Assembly: GCA_009706135.1 (NCBI GenBank) | Contig: WLRX01000063.1 | Coordinates: forward strand, 1 to 5,817 | Direction: 5' to 3' | From: Actinomycetota bacterium | GTDB taxonomy: Bacteria > Actinomycetota > Actinomycetes > Nanopelagicales > Nanopelagicaceae | Length of the DNA: 5,817 nucleotides | In this document: piece after piece, positions 1 to 5,815 of the stretch | How positions within the stretch are numbered: position 1 is the first letter of the stretch | Layout: every line of letters begins with the position of its first letter | Notes under the pieces: generated by a model | Seen by the model: only the letters and a program-made list of their open reading frames with translations | Told to the model about the DNA's origin: nothing | Databases searched by the model: none | Program-made: the position numbers and the translations under genes

Positions 1-87
1 AGTGATGACTCATCATTTATAACAGCATCTAACTTGTTGGTAGATGGTGGTATTTCTGGAGCGTACGTAACTCCACTTGATATGTAA
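1..87 (+). CDS. Short-chain dehydrogenase/reductase, C-terminal fragment (5' end outside window)
   Basis: An open frame runs from base 1 to the TAA at 85-87 and encodes 28 residues. They include FITASNLLVDGGISGAYVT, which matches the C-terminal end of classical SDR enzymes, where a (F/Y)(I/V)TG-x-x-(L/I)-x-VDGG segment closes the Rossmann-fold domain near the substrate pocket. Classical SDRs are NAD(P)H-dependent oxidoreductases of about 250 residues, so roughly nine tenths of the gene lies to the left of the window. The catalytic Ser/Tyr/Lys and the nucleotide-binding glycines are not visible, so substrate and cofactor cannot be named; 3-oxoacyl-ACP reductase-like and sugar or alcohol dehydrogenase are all possible. 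The gene converges on the glutamine amidotransferase, with only 9 bases between the two stop codons. Family assignment is fairly secure from the VDGG motif; anything narrower would be a guess. Confidence 0.8.
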   Translation, partial: SDDSSFITASNLLVDGGISGAYVTPLDM

Positions 88-96
88 ATTTAGTAA

Positions 97-825
97 TTAG
101 ATCCGCTTAATCGGCGCGGTTGCGATGCGATCAAGAAATTGATCGACTAAATCGTAACCGCGCTGATTGCTTTGCTCTTCAATTTCTTTTGTTTGGGCAC
201 GAAGTTCTTTAACGTCAACACCTTCGGATTCAACCTCGGCGCATCCACCTTCCATATCCAGCCATAAATCCAGGACATGTGCATCAATCTCTGGATGAAA
301 TTGCAGACCTAAAGTGCGGCCAAATGAAAAAGCTTGAGGACATAAATCATTATCTGCGATCAATGTTGCATCTGGCGGAAGAGTGAAACGATCCCAGTGA
401 TATTGAAACCAAGGGCCAGTTGGAATGAGCGATTCATCCTTGCTCTCGATTTCATACCAACCAAGTTCGGCGCGAGGAGATCTTGAAACTGTGCCACCTA
501 GGACACGTGACATGAGTTGTCCCCCAAAGCAAATTCCGAGTATCGGAATTCCTGCGTTATGAACTTCTTTTATTTTCACTAATTCTGGTAACAACCAATT
601 TCCAACAACATCATCGCCATAGGCGGCATACGGTGCGCCCATGACAACTACAACGTCAAATGAGAGAAGGTCTGGCCACTGTACAGTGACATTAGGATTC
701 TTCTGATTTTCTTTATCCACGATAACGAATCTGGTTATTTCATATCCACGAACTTTGAATTGATGCCAGATTGGACCACCTTCACTGACGTGGTCGTGTT
801 CAATAAAGATTGCGCGTTTGCTCAT
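97..825 (-). CDS. Class I (triad) glutamine amidotransferase, GMP-synthase-GATase-like, acceptor unknown
   Basis: This 242-residue stand-alone class I glutamine amidotransferase domain would hydrolyse glutamine and pass ammonia to an acceptor. The nucleophile elbow is GICFGGQL with Cys99. The other triad members are His177 and Glu179 in LQFHPEID. The oxyanion-side glycines lie in VVVMGAPYAAYGDD (about 59-72). A YHWD segment (142-145) precedes the His/Glu pair, as in the GMP-synthase-like subgroup (COG0518 type). No ATP-pyrophosphatase domain follows, so this is not a complete GuaA; residues 190-242 form a short, charged, probably helical extension. The ATG overlaps the desaturase stop by four bases (ATGA at 822-825), and I see no good Shine-Dalgarno sequence, so translation is probably coupled to the desaturase. 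It is the last gene of the minus-strand run. Alternatives are a gamma-glutamyl hydrolase-type enzyme or an amidase of a small nitrogen compound. Fold and catalytic residues are clear; the biological substrate is not. Confidence 0.85.
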   Translation of the reverse strand: MSKRAIFIEHDHVSEGGPIWHQFKVRGYEITRFVIVDKENQKNPNVTVQWPDLLSFDVVVVMGAPYAAYGDDVVGNWLLPELVKIKEVHNAGIPILGICFGGQLMSRVLGGTVSRSPRAELGWYEIESKDESLIPTGPWFQYHWDRFTLPPDATLIADNDLCPQAFSFGRTLGLQFHPEIDAHVLDLWLDMEGGCAEVESEGVDVKELRAQTKEIEEQSNQRGYDLVDQFLDRIATAPIKRI

Positions 826-1790
826 TTTTGAATGCGAATTGGCTCTTGTCCGCGAGCAATAAGTCGCTCAAAGTGATGTTCACGCTTTTCATTAAATCGA
901 TTTGATTCTTCCGTGGTTTTATCTAGAAATGCAGTGAGCTCATCACGAGCAACTAGGCCATCACCTGTTAGATCATTTCTTTCGAAAACATTCCATGCTC
1001 GAAGTACAGGGGCGATAACTTCTTCGAGGTGTTGTTGCATGTCATAAATACCAGCCAGAGCAATCTGCACAGCTTTGCGACCGAACCCAGGCATATTCGC
1101 ACCCGGCATATCAAAATTTGTTACTACATCTGCAATTGCACGCATTGCTGCATTTGGCTCAAGTTCTAGTGCAGCCTGAAGAGTATTTCTGTAAAAAATC
1201 ATATGAAGGTTTTCATCAAGTGCAATTCTTTGCATCATTGCTTCGGCAATCGGATCATCAGAAATCTTGCCTGTATTTCGGTGTGAAATTCGAGTAGCTA
1301 ATTCCTGAAAAGAGACGTAGGCAATTGTGTGCAGCATGTCATTGTCGTAGGGAGTTTGATATCCCAAGGACATATGTGCCATTCGCAAATCTTCTAACTC
1401 GTAAGGATCAACTCCTCGTGTAGCCATTAAGTAATCGCGAATGACAATCGAGTGACGACCTTCTTCGGCAGTCCAGCGTTCGATCCAATTACCCCAGGCG
1501 CCATCTCTGCCCATGGAGAGAGTAATTTCAGAGTGATAGCTTGGTAAGTTATCTTCAGTTAATAAGTTCAAAATGAGCGAATCTTGGGCAACTGAACTTA
1601 ATCGAGAGTCTTTCGCTTCCCATGCATCACCATTAAGTGGACCTGCGAAATCGCGGCCTTCACTCCAAGGTACATACTCGTGTGGGTACCAATTTTTTTG
1701 AATTGCAAGATGTCGCTCAAGTTCTACGGCAACGACGGGTTCAAGGTCACGAATGAGTCGGGATTGGATTTGTTCTGACTCTTCGGACAT
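822..1790 (-). CDS. desA: Soluble acyl-[acyl-carrier-protein] desaturase (DesA1/DesA2-like, di-iron)
   Basis: This 322-residue member of the acyl-ACP desaturase family should introduce a cis double bond into an ACP-bound fatty acyl chain in the cytosol, using O2 and electrons from a ferredoxin-type donor. All six expected iron ligands are visible: Glu79 (LLTEDNLPSYH), Glu110 and His113 (TAEEGRH), Glu163 (SFQELATRISHRNTG) and Glu193 and His196 (DENLHMIFYR). The overall pattern follows mycobacterial DesA1/DesA2, and there are no membrane segments, unlike the integral-membrane desaturases. Length is close to the family norm. The ATG at 1788-1790 lies 38 bases after trmD; a weak GTAGG (1800-1804) precedes it by 9 bases. 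The stop overlaps the next gene. Likely roles are membrane-fluidity control or synthesis of special lipids; regiospecificity cannot be read from sequence. Residues 273-284 resemble an EF-hand loop, probably by chance. The family call is secure; the symbol is by similarity to mycobacterial genes. Confidence 0.9.
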   Translation of the reverse strand: MSEESEQIQSRLIRDLEPVVAVELERHLAIQKNWYPHEYVPWSEGRDFAGPLNGDAWEAKDSRLSSVAQDSLILNLLTEDNLPSYHSEITLSMGRDGAWGNWIERWTAEEGRHSIVIRDYLMATRGVDPYELEDLRMAHMSLGYQTPYDNDMLHTIAYVSFQELATRISHRNTGKISDDPIAEAMMQRIALDENLHMIFYRNTLQAALELEPNAAMRAIADVVTNFDMPGANMPGFGRKAVQIALAGIYDMQQHLEEVIAPVLRAWNVFERNDLTGDGLVARDELTAFLDKTTEESNRFNEKREHHFERLIARGQEPIRIQK

Positions 1791-1828
1791 GGAATTAAGC
1801 CTACGGTAAGAAAAGCATTACGCGCGAG

Positions 1829-2512
1829 TTAGAAATTCTTTTTGGCTCTATCTTTGGCAGATTGTGCGCGCCATGCTGCGATTTGTGCGTGGTTTCCGCC
1901 GAGCAATATCTCAGGAACTGCGATATCTCTCCAAGTTTGCGGTTTAGTAAAAGCAGGATATTCAGCAAATCCTTCGTGCATATGTGACTCTTCAATAACT
2001 GATTCAGGATTGCCAAGTACTCCAGGAAGCAAACGGGTAATCGCTTCAATCATCACCATGGCCGCAACTTCTCCCCCACCCAAAACATAATCGCCAATTG
2101 ATACTTCGTGAACACGAACGTTTTGGGCAGCGAATTTATCCTGTGAGTAAAACTGGCGAACGCGATCATCAATGCCTTCATATCGACCGCACGCAAAAAC
2201 TAATTGTGTGCACTTAGAGAATTGTTCAGCCATGCGCTGGTTAAAACGTTTTCCACCTGGTGTCAAAATAATTAAATCAACATCTTGAATAAGCAGAGGA
2301 TCCAGAGCGGATCCCCATACTTCGGCTTTCATAACCATGCCAGCGCCGCCACCATATGGGGTGTCATCAACGCTGTGATGATTATCCGTTGCATGCGCAC
2401 GTAAATCGTGAATATTTATCTCTAACAATCCTTCTTCTTGAGCCTTACCTAGAAGAGATAACTTCAATGGAGTAAGGTAATCAGGAAATATGGTTACAAC
2501 ATCTAATTTCAT
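1829..2512 (-). CDS. trmD: tRNA (guanine-N1)-methyltransferase
   Basis: TrmD methylates N1 of G37 in tRNAs reading CNN codons, using S-adenosylmethionine, and so prevents +1 frameshifting. The protein has 227 residues, close to the mycobacterial length and shorter than the 255 of E. coli because the C-terminal tail ends soon after GNHAQIAAWR. The SPOUT trefoil-knot signatures are present: TPYGGGAGMVMKAEVWG (51-67), CGRYEGIDDRVRQF (108-121) and SIGDYVLGGGE (138-148). Arg160 corresponds to catalytic Arg154 of E. coli. The residue aligned with the E. coli catalytic base Asp169 is Glu175 here (SVIEESH), an unusual conservative change. The start is well supported: the ATG overlaps the rimM stop by four bases, and a strong GGAGAG (2518-2523) sits 5 bases upstream. 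It is the fourth gene of the rpsP transcript and is followed after 38 bases by the desaturase instead of rplS. Function is confident. Confidence 0.96.
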   Translation of the reverse strand: MKLDVVTIFPDYLTPLKLSLLGKAQEEGLLEINIHDLRAHATDNHHSVDDTPYGGGAGMVMKAEVWGSALDPLLIQDVDLIILTPGGKRFNQRMAEQFSKCTQLVFACGRYEGIDDRVRQFYSQDKFAAQNVRVHEVSIGDYVLGGGEVAAMVMIEAITRLLPGVLGNPESVIEESHMHEGFAEYPAFTKPQTWRDIAVPEILLGGNHAQIAAWRAQSAKDRAKKNF

Positions 2513-3012
2513 TTTAACTCTCCTGAAATTGTAGGAGGAATAACTACGATTCTCTTATTTTTGACATCAACTTCGGGCACCAATTGATGCACAAAGGGAA
2601 TGAGTGATTCACCTTCGCCTGTTTGAATCGCTAATAAGTCTTGACCCGGTAAATTGATAACGTCAGAAATTTCTCCGTACTTCTCGCCAGATTCCAGAAA
2701 TACAGTACATCCGATGAGTTGAAGAACGTGATATTCGTCGTCATCCCCCGTTGATGCGTTGATATCAACTTCGGAATACATCATTTCATTTCGTAATTGT
2801 TCAACCTGGTTACGAGTTGTGATTCCCTGAAAACCTAAGAGCAAAATTCCATTATGAACTCGCCCAGATATGATTTTTAGATCACCATGTTTATCTGTAT
2901 TAACAGTTGCGCCTACGGCAAATCGAACATCCGGGTCGTCAGTTCGAACTTCGATTGTCGCTTCACCAAGAATTCCGTGAGCGCGACCAATGCGGCCCAC
3001 GAGTAAACGCAT
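2509..3012 (-). CDS. rimM: Ribosome maturation factor RimM
   Basis: RimM assists late assembly of the 30S head domain, around 16S helices 31-33 and S19. The 167-residue product shows the two expected parts. The N-terminal RimM domain opens with LLVGRIGRAHGILGEATIEV (3-22). A PRC-barrel domain runs from about residue 93, with EYHVLQLIG, YGEISDVINLPGQDLLAI and LIPFVHQLVPEVDV. Length is typical. The same frame stays open further upstream to 3141, but that part is out-of-frame khpA sequence. The ATG at 3010-3012 is chosen because family proteins begin with this VGRIGRAHG segment just after Met. It starts 13 bases after the khpA stop with no convincing Shine-Dalgarno, so translational coupling is likely. 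Its TGA overlaps the trmD ATG. The order rpsP, KH protein, rimM, trmD is the classic conserved arrangement. Confidence 0.95.
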   Translation of the reverse strand: MRLLVGRIGRAHGILGEATIEVRTDDPDVRFAVGATVNTDKHGDLKIISGRVHNGILLLGFQGITTRNQVEQLRNEMMYSEVDINASTGDDDEYHVLQLIGCTVFLESGEKYGEISDVINLPGQDLLAIQTGEGESLIPFVHQLVPEVDVKNKRIVVIPPTISGELK

Positions 3013-3025
3013 AGTCGAACAGTTG

Positions 3026-3265
3026 TTAGCGAGCCTCGTCGGTCTCGATGAGATCGACGCGCACTGTGCGACCAGCAATTGCGCTGACAACTGTACGAAG
3101 AGCCTTAGCTGTACGGCCATTTCGACCAATAACTTTGCCAATGTCTTCAGGATTTACTCGTACTTCAAGCGTTGTTCCGCGACGATGAGTTTTTTCCTTC
3201 ACAACAACATCTTCAGGATTATCAACGATCCCTTTTACAAGATGCTCAAGTGCTTCATCCATCAT
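3026..3265 (-). CDS. khpA: KH-domain RNA-binding protein KhpA (YlqC family)
   Basis: This small cytosolic RNA-binding protein of 79 residues is almost entirely one KH domain. The signature is DIGKVIGRNGRTAKALR (41-57), with the GxxG loop formed by Gly47-Arg-Asn-Gly50. It is flanked by TLEVRVNP and by the strand GRTVRVDLIET. In firmicutes the family partners with KhpB/Jag and binds many transcripts, affecting cell elongation and division; that role is family knowledge, not visible here. The gene sits two bases after the rpsP stop and 13 bases before rimM, its usual place between them. Two adjacent ATG codons (3263-3265 and 3260-3262) could both serve as start; family members usually keep an acidic M-x-E/D-E-A-L-E-H-L start, which fits either. 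No strong ribosome binding site is present in the end of rpsP, so coupling is probable. Length and sequence match actinobacterial members closely. Confidence 0.94.
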   Translation of the reverse strand: MMDEALEHLVKGIVDNPEDVVVKEKTHRRGTTLEVRVNPEDIGKVIGRNGRTAKALRTVVSAIAGRTVRVDLIETDEAR

Positions 3266-3267
3266 TG

Positions 3268-3855
3268 TTATTCAGCAGCCGCTTCTGGAGATGCTTCCGG
3301 CGTAACTTCTGCAACAACTTCTGCTGCTGGAGTCTCTTCAACAACTGCTTCTGCAACTGGTGCCTCTACAGCTGGAGTTTCATCCGCAACAACTTCAGCT
3401 GGTGCTTCTGCTGCTACCGCTGGAACTTCTTCTACGACAACTGGATTAGCTTTTGCAGCCAACTTTTCTTGTGCCTTCTTCTTCAAAGTTGTTGCGCCTT
3501 CTTTTGGCTCATCCATTGCTTGCTTCACTGCTGCTTCGTAAGCAACACTCTTGTGTGGCTTTGGTGCTGCAACTCTAAGAGTTCCTTCTGTTCCAGGAAG
3601 ACCCTTGTGCTTTTGCCAATCACCAGTAACTTTTAAAATTGCCTCTACTGCCGCCGTTGGAAGTGCGCCAGTGCCCAGCCAGTAAAGAGCACGATCAGAA
3701 TTAACTTCGATCAGCGATGGTTCTTGACCTGGTGCATAACGACCAATCTCTTCAATGGATAAACCATTGCGAGCTTTACGTGAATCTGTAACAACAATAC
3801 GGAAATAAGGTGTGCGAATTTTTCCCATGCGCATTAAACGAATTTTTGTAGCCAA
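3268..3855 (-). CDS. rpsP: 30S ribosomal protein S16 with long acidic C-terminal tail
   Basis: S16 is an early assembly protein that binds the 5' domain of 16S rRNA. Residues 1-85 carry the family core: KIRLMRMGKIRTPYFRIVV (4-22), DSRKARNG (24-31), IEEIGRYAPG (34-43), and a segment ending KVTGDWQKHKG (75-85). The start codon is TTG (3853-3855). It is chosen because S16 proteins begin M-x-x-KIRL, no ATG or GTG lies just upstream in frame, and AGGAG stands 10 bases before it. The protein has 195 residues, against about 80-90 in E. coli-like S16. After a basic linker (about 110-137), residues 139-195 form an Ala/Val/Pro/Glu tail with 14 Glu, one Asp and no Lys or Arg. Tailed S16 is known in actinobacteria, but this tail is long. 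It heads the rpsP-khpA-rimM-trmD run and follows a structured 158-base leader. Confidence 0.96.
   Translation of the reverse strand: MATKIRLMRMGKIRTPYFRIVVTDSRKARNGLSIEEIGRYAPGQEPSLIEVNSDRALYWLGTGALPTAAVEAILKVTGDWQKHKGLPGTEGTLRVAAPKPHKSVAYEAAVKQAMDEPKEGATTLKKKAQEKLAAKANPVVVEEVPAVAAEAPAEVVADETPAVEAPVAEAVVEETPAAEVVAEVTPEASPEAAAE
3271..3441 (-). repeat. Degenerate in-frame repeats coding the acidic S16 tail
   Basis: The 3' end of rpsP is built from imperfect repeats of roughly 13-16 codons. Each starts with a VV-(E/A)-(E/D) unit followed by (V/T)PA and an Ala/Glu/Pro stretch; the units begin near residues 140, 155 and 171, and a partial one near 181. At DNA level the plus strand shows recurring gcaacaacttctgc-like strings. 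This low complexity also produces long open frames on the opposite strand, which are artefacts. Such regions often vary in length between strains through slippage or recombination, but this window alone cannot show that. Confidence 0.6.
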
Positions 3856-4013
3856 GTAACTTGTGCTCCTGTAAATGTATGCCGTGCCAATGTGATCGCA
3901 GCGGGGTGCGCAATCATTTTGGCCAAGCGATGGACTTGGATGTTTCGGGGGTAGAGGGCCCCGTCACAGAAGGCTAATCTTGCCATCAGATACTCAGGAA
4001 GCGAAATTAAGGC
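3856..4013 (-). promoter_or_regulatory. ffh-rpsP intergenic region: probable promoter area and structured 5' leader of rpsP
   Basis: This is the only sizeable intergenic gap in the window. Read on the minus strand it can form three consecutive hairpins. The first is CGGGG/CCCCG with an 8-base loop (3946-3963). The second is CCAAG/CTTGG with a 7-base loop (3923-3939). The third is a nested 12-pair stem (3887-3922): CCAA, TGAT and CGCA pair with TGCG, ATCA and TTGG around a CCCCGC loop, with a 2-base bulge and a 2x2 internal loop. The third ends 16 bases before the AGGAG site. CCAAG of the second hairpin could instead pair with TTGG of the third, so alternative folds exist. A TAGCCT at 3971-3976 has a TANNNT form and would place a start point close to the first hairpin, but its -35 match is poor, so the promoter is not firmly located. 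No U-tract terminator for ffh is visible. Leader function is inferred from structure alone. Confidence 0.5.
3866..3870 (-). promoter_or_regulatory. Ribosome binding site of rpsP supporting a TTG start
   Basis: Read on the minus strand this is AGGAG, ten bases upstream of the TTG at 3853-3855. It is the clearest Shine-Dalgarno sequence between ffh and rpsP, and no in-frame ATG or GTG lies at a suitable distance. With the conserved KIRL beginning of S16, it fixes TTG as the start. The spacing is slightly long, which together with TTG would lower the initiation rate. Confidence 0.7.
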
Positions 4014-5444
4014 CTACTCGCGCTCTTCTGCGGCCCTTTTAGCGGGGTTACCCGACTTGGACTTCTTCTTGTGCGCAACCGCTGGTTTTGCACTCCTCAT
4101 ATCGGGCATGCCTGCTGGCATTCCTGCCGGAACATTTCCATTGCGCATCTGTTTCATAGCCTTCTGCGCTGCACTAAATCTTTCTACGAGTGAATTAACT
4201 TCTGAAACTGCGCGACCACTGCCCCGAGCAATTCGTGAGCGCCTAGTCCCGTTGAGAACTTTTATGTCACGTCTTTCATGCGGAGTCATTGATTGCACGA
4301 TTGCTTTTGTTCGAGTGATTTCACTTTCATCAAAGTTTTCGATTTGTTTTTTCATTGAAGCAGCACCTGGCAGCATTGAGAGTAATTTGCCCATGGACCC
4401 CATCTTTGCCATCGCTTCAAGCTGTTCCAAGAAATCTTCTAACGTGAAATCATCGCCACGTGCAAACTTTTCCTCAAGCTTTGCACTCGTTTCAGGGTTC
4501 AACGCCTTCTTTGCTTGTTCGGCAAGTGTTGCGACATCGCCTAATCCAAGTATGCGAGAAGCCATGCGATCTGGATAGAAAAGATCAAAATCACTGATTT
4601 TCTCACCCGTAGAAACAAACATAATCGGGCGCTTGATTATTTCTGTAATGGAAAGAGCGGCACCGCCACGTGCATCGCCATCTAATTTAGTTAAAACTAA
4701 CCCATCAAAGCCAACACCTTGTTCGAAGGCTCGCGCTGTTTTAATTGCACTTTGACCAATCATCGCATCAATAACGAAGAGAATTTCATCAGGCTTTATT
4801 TGATTTCTAATTGCAATTGCTTCATCCATAAGTTCGTCATCAACGCCAAGTCGACCTGCTGTATCAACAATTACCATGTTATAAAGTTTCGATTGTGCGA
4901 AAGCGACTCCATCACGCGCAACCTGTACGGCGTTTCCAGAACCATTTCCTTGTTCTGATGCAAACACTGGCACGTCGATTTGCTGACCTAAAACTTGCAG
5001 CTGAGTAACCGCGTTAGGTCGTTGTAGATCCGCAGCAACTAGCAATGGCGTATTGCCTTGATCTTTATAAAACTTAGCTAATTTCGCCGCAAGTGTTGTT
5101 TTACCTACGCCTTGCAATCCAGCCAACATAAGAACAGTTGGTGGATTCTTTGCAAACCGAATACGTCTTGCTTCAGAGCCCAGAATTGAAACCAACTCTG
5201 AGTTAACAACTTCGAAAATCGCCTGAGCTTGATTACTTCCAGCCTGAAACGTAGGTAAGAGTGCAACTGCTTGTGTGTGTATGCGGTCAGTAAATAGATC
5301 GATAACTTCTTGAGCAACATCTGCTTCAAGAAGGGCGCTTCTAATTTCTTCTATCACAGATTCAATATCTGAAGAAGAAATCTTTCCTTTCGCGCGAAGT
5401 CCGCCAAATGTTTTGGCGAAGCGAGCCGAGAGTGCATCAAACAT
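4014..5444 (-). CDS. ffh: Signal recognition particle GTPase Ffh (SRP54)
   Basis: Ffh binds the SRP RNA and hydrophobic signal sequences on nascent chains, and delivers ribosomes to the FtsY receptor at the membrane by GTP-dependent docking. The 476-residue protein has the full NG-M layout. The helical N domain (about 1-90) includes EIRSALLEADVA. The G domain has its P-loop GLQGVGKTTLAAKLA (109-123), DLQRPNAVTQLQVLG (139-153), DTAGR (194-198), DARGGAALS (257-265) and the specificity motif TKLDG (252-256). The M domain (about 320-435) is methionine-containing, with the RNA-binding stretch RRSRIARGSGRAVSEVN (401-417). A basic tail with AGMP repeats and KKKSKS (about 438-476) follows. The ATG at 5442-5444 matches the family MFDxL start; GTAGG lies 8 bases upstream. 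glnB ends 32 bases before it, so the two are probably cotranscribed; rpsP follows after 158 bases. No odd residues in the GTPase motifs. Confidence 0.97.
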   Translation of the reverse strand: MFDALSARFAKTFGGLRAKGKISSSDIESVIEEIRSALLEADVAQEVIDLFTDRIHTQAVALLPTFQAGSNQAQAIFEVVNSELVSILGSEARRIRFAKNPPTVLMLAGLQGVGKTTLAAKLAKFYKDQGNTPLLVAADLQRPNAVTQLQVLGQQIDVPVFASEQGNGSGNAVQVARDGVAFAQSKLYNMVIVDTAGRLGVDDELMDEAIAIRNQIKPDEILFVIDAMIGQSAIKTARAFEQGVGFDGLVLTKLDGDARGGAALSITEIIKRPIMFVSTGEKISDFDLFYPDRMASRILGLGDVATLAEQAKKALNPETSAKLEEKFARGDDFTLEDFLEQLEAMAKMGSMGKLLSMLPGAASMKKQIENFDESEITRTKAIVQSMTPHERRDIKVLNGTRRSRIARGSGRAVSEVNSLVERFSAAQKAMKQMRNGNVPAGMPAGMPDMRSAKPAVAHKKKSKSGNPAKRAAEERE

Positions 5445-5476
5445 GTGCAGAGCCTACTTCAGCCCTGAACATTTGC

Positions 5477-5815
<339 letters not shown>

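Noticed and set aside
3013..3141. Upstream in-frame extension of rimM by 43 codons
   Set aside because: It overlaps khpA out of frame, and family proteins start at the VGRIGRAHG segment, so the ATG at 3010-3012 is preferred.
2990..3541. Long plus-strand open frame of 183 codons opposite khpA and rpsP, rich in Ser/Thr/Ala
   Set aside because: It is the antisense reading of the low-complexity S16 tail and the khpA region; the minus-strand genes are unmistakable and the product resembles nothing known.
3172..3636. Plus-strand frame rich in Cys, Phe and Trp opposite rpsP
   Set aside because: Composition follows mechanically from the complement of Ala/Glu/Val codons; no start signal and no recognisable domain.
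3834..3917. Possible 27-codon upstream frame starting ATG in the rpsP leader and overlapping the rpsP start out of frame
   Set aside because: No Shine-Dalgarno precedes its ATG, which is buried in the large hairpin; a frame of this length is expected by chance.
3971..4000. Candidate sigma-A-like promoter before rpsP (TAGCCT with an upstream TTCCTG)
   Set aside because: The -35 element matches consensus in only two positions at 18-base spacing; kept as a remark in the leader entry, not as a feature.
4057..4578. Plus-strand open frame of 173 codons antisense to ffh
   Set aside because: It lies fully inside the conserved M domain of Ffh, with no domain or ribosome binding site of its own.
5458..5469. 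Short inverted repeat TTCAG/CTGAA between glnB and ffh
   Set aside because: Five pairs around a two-base loop cannot form stably as drawn, and no U-tract follows, so I do not call it a terminator.
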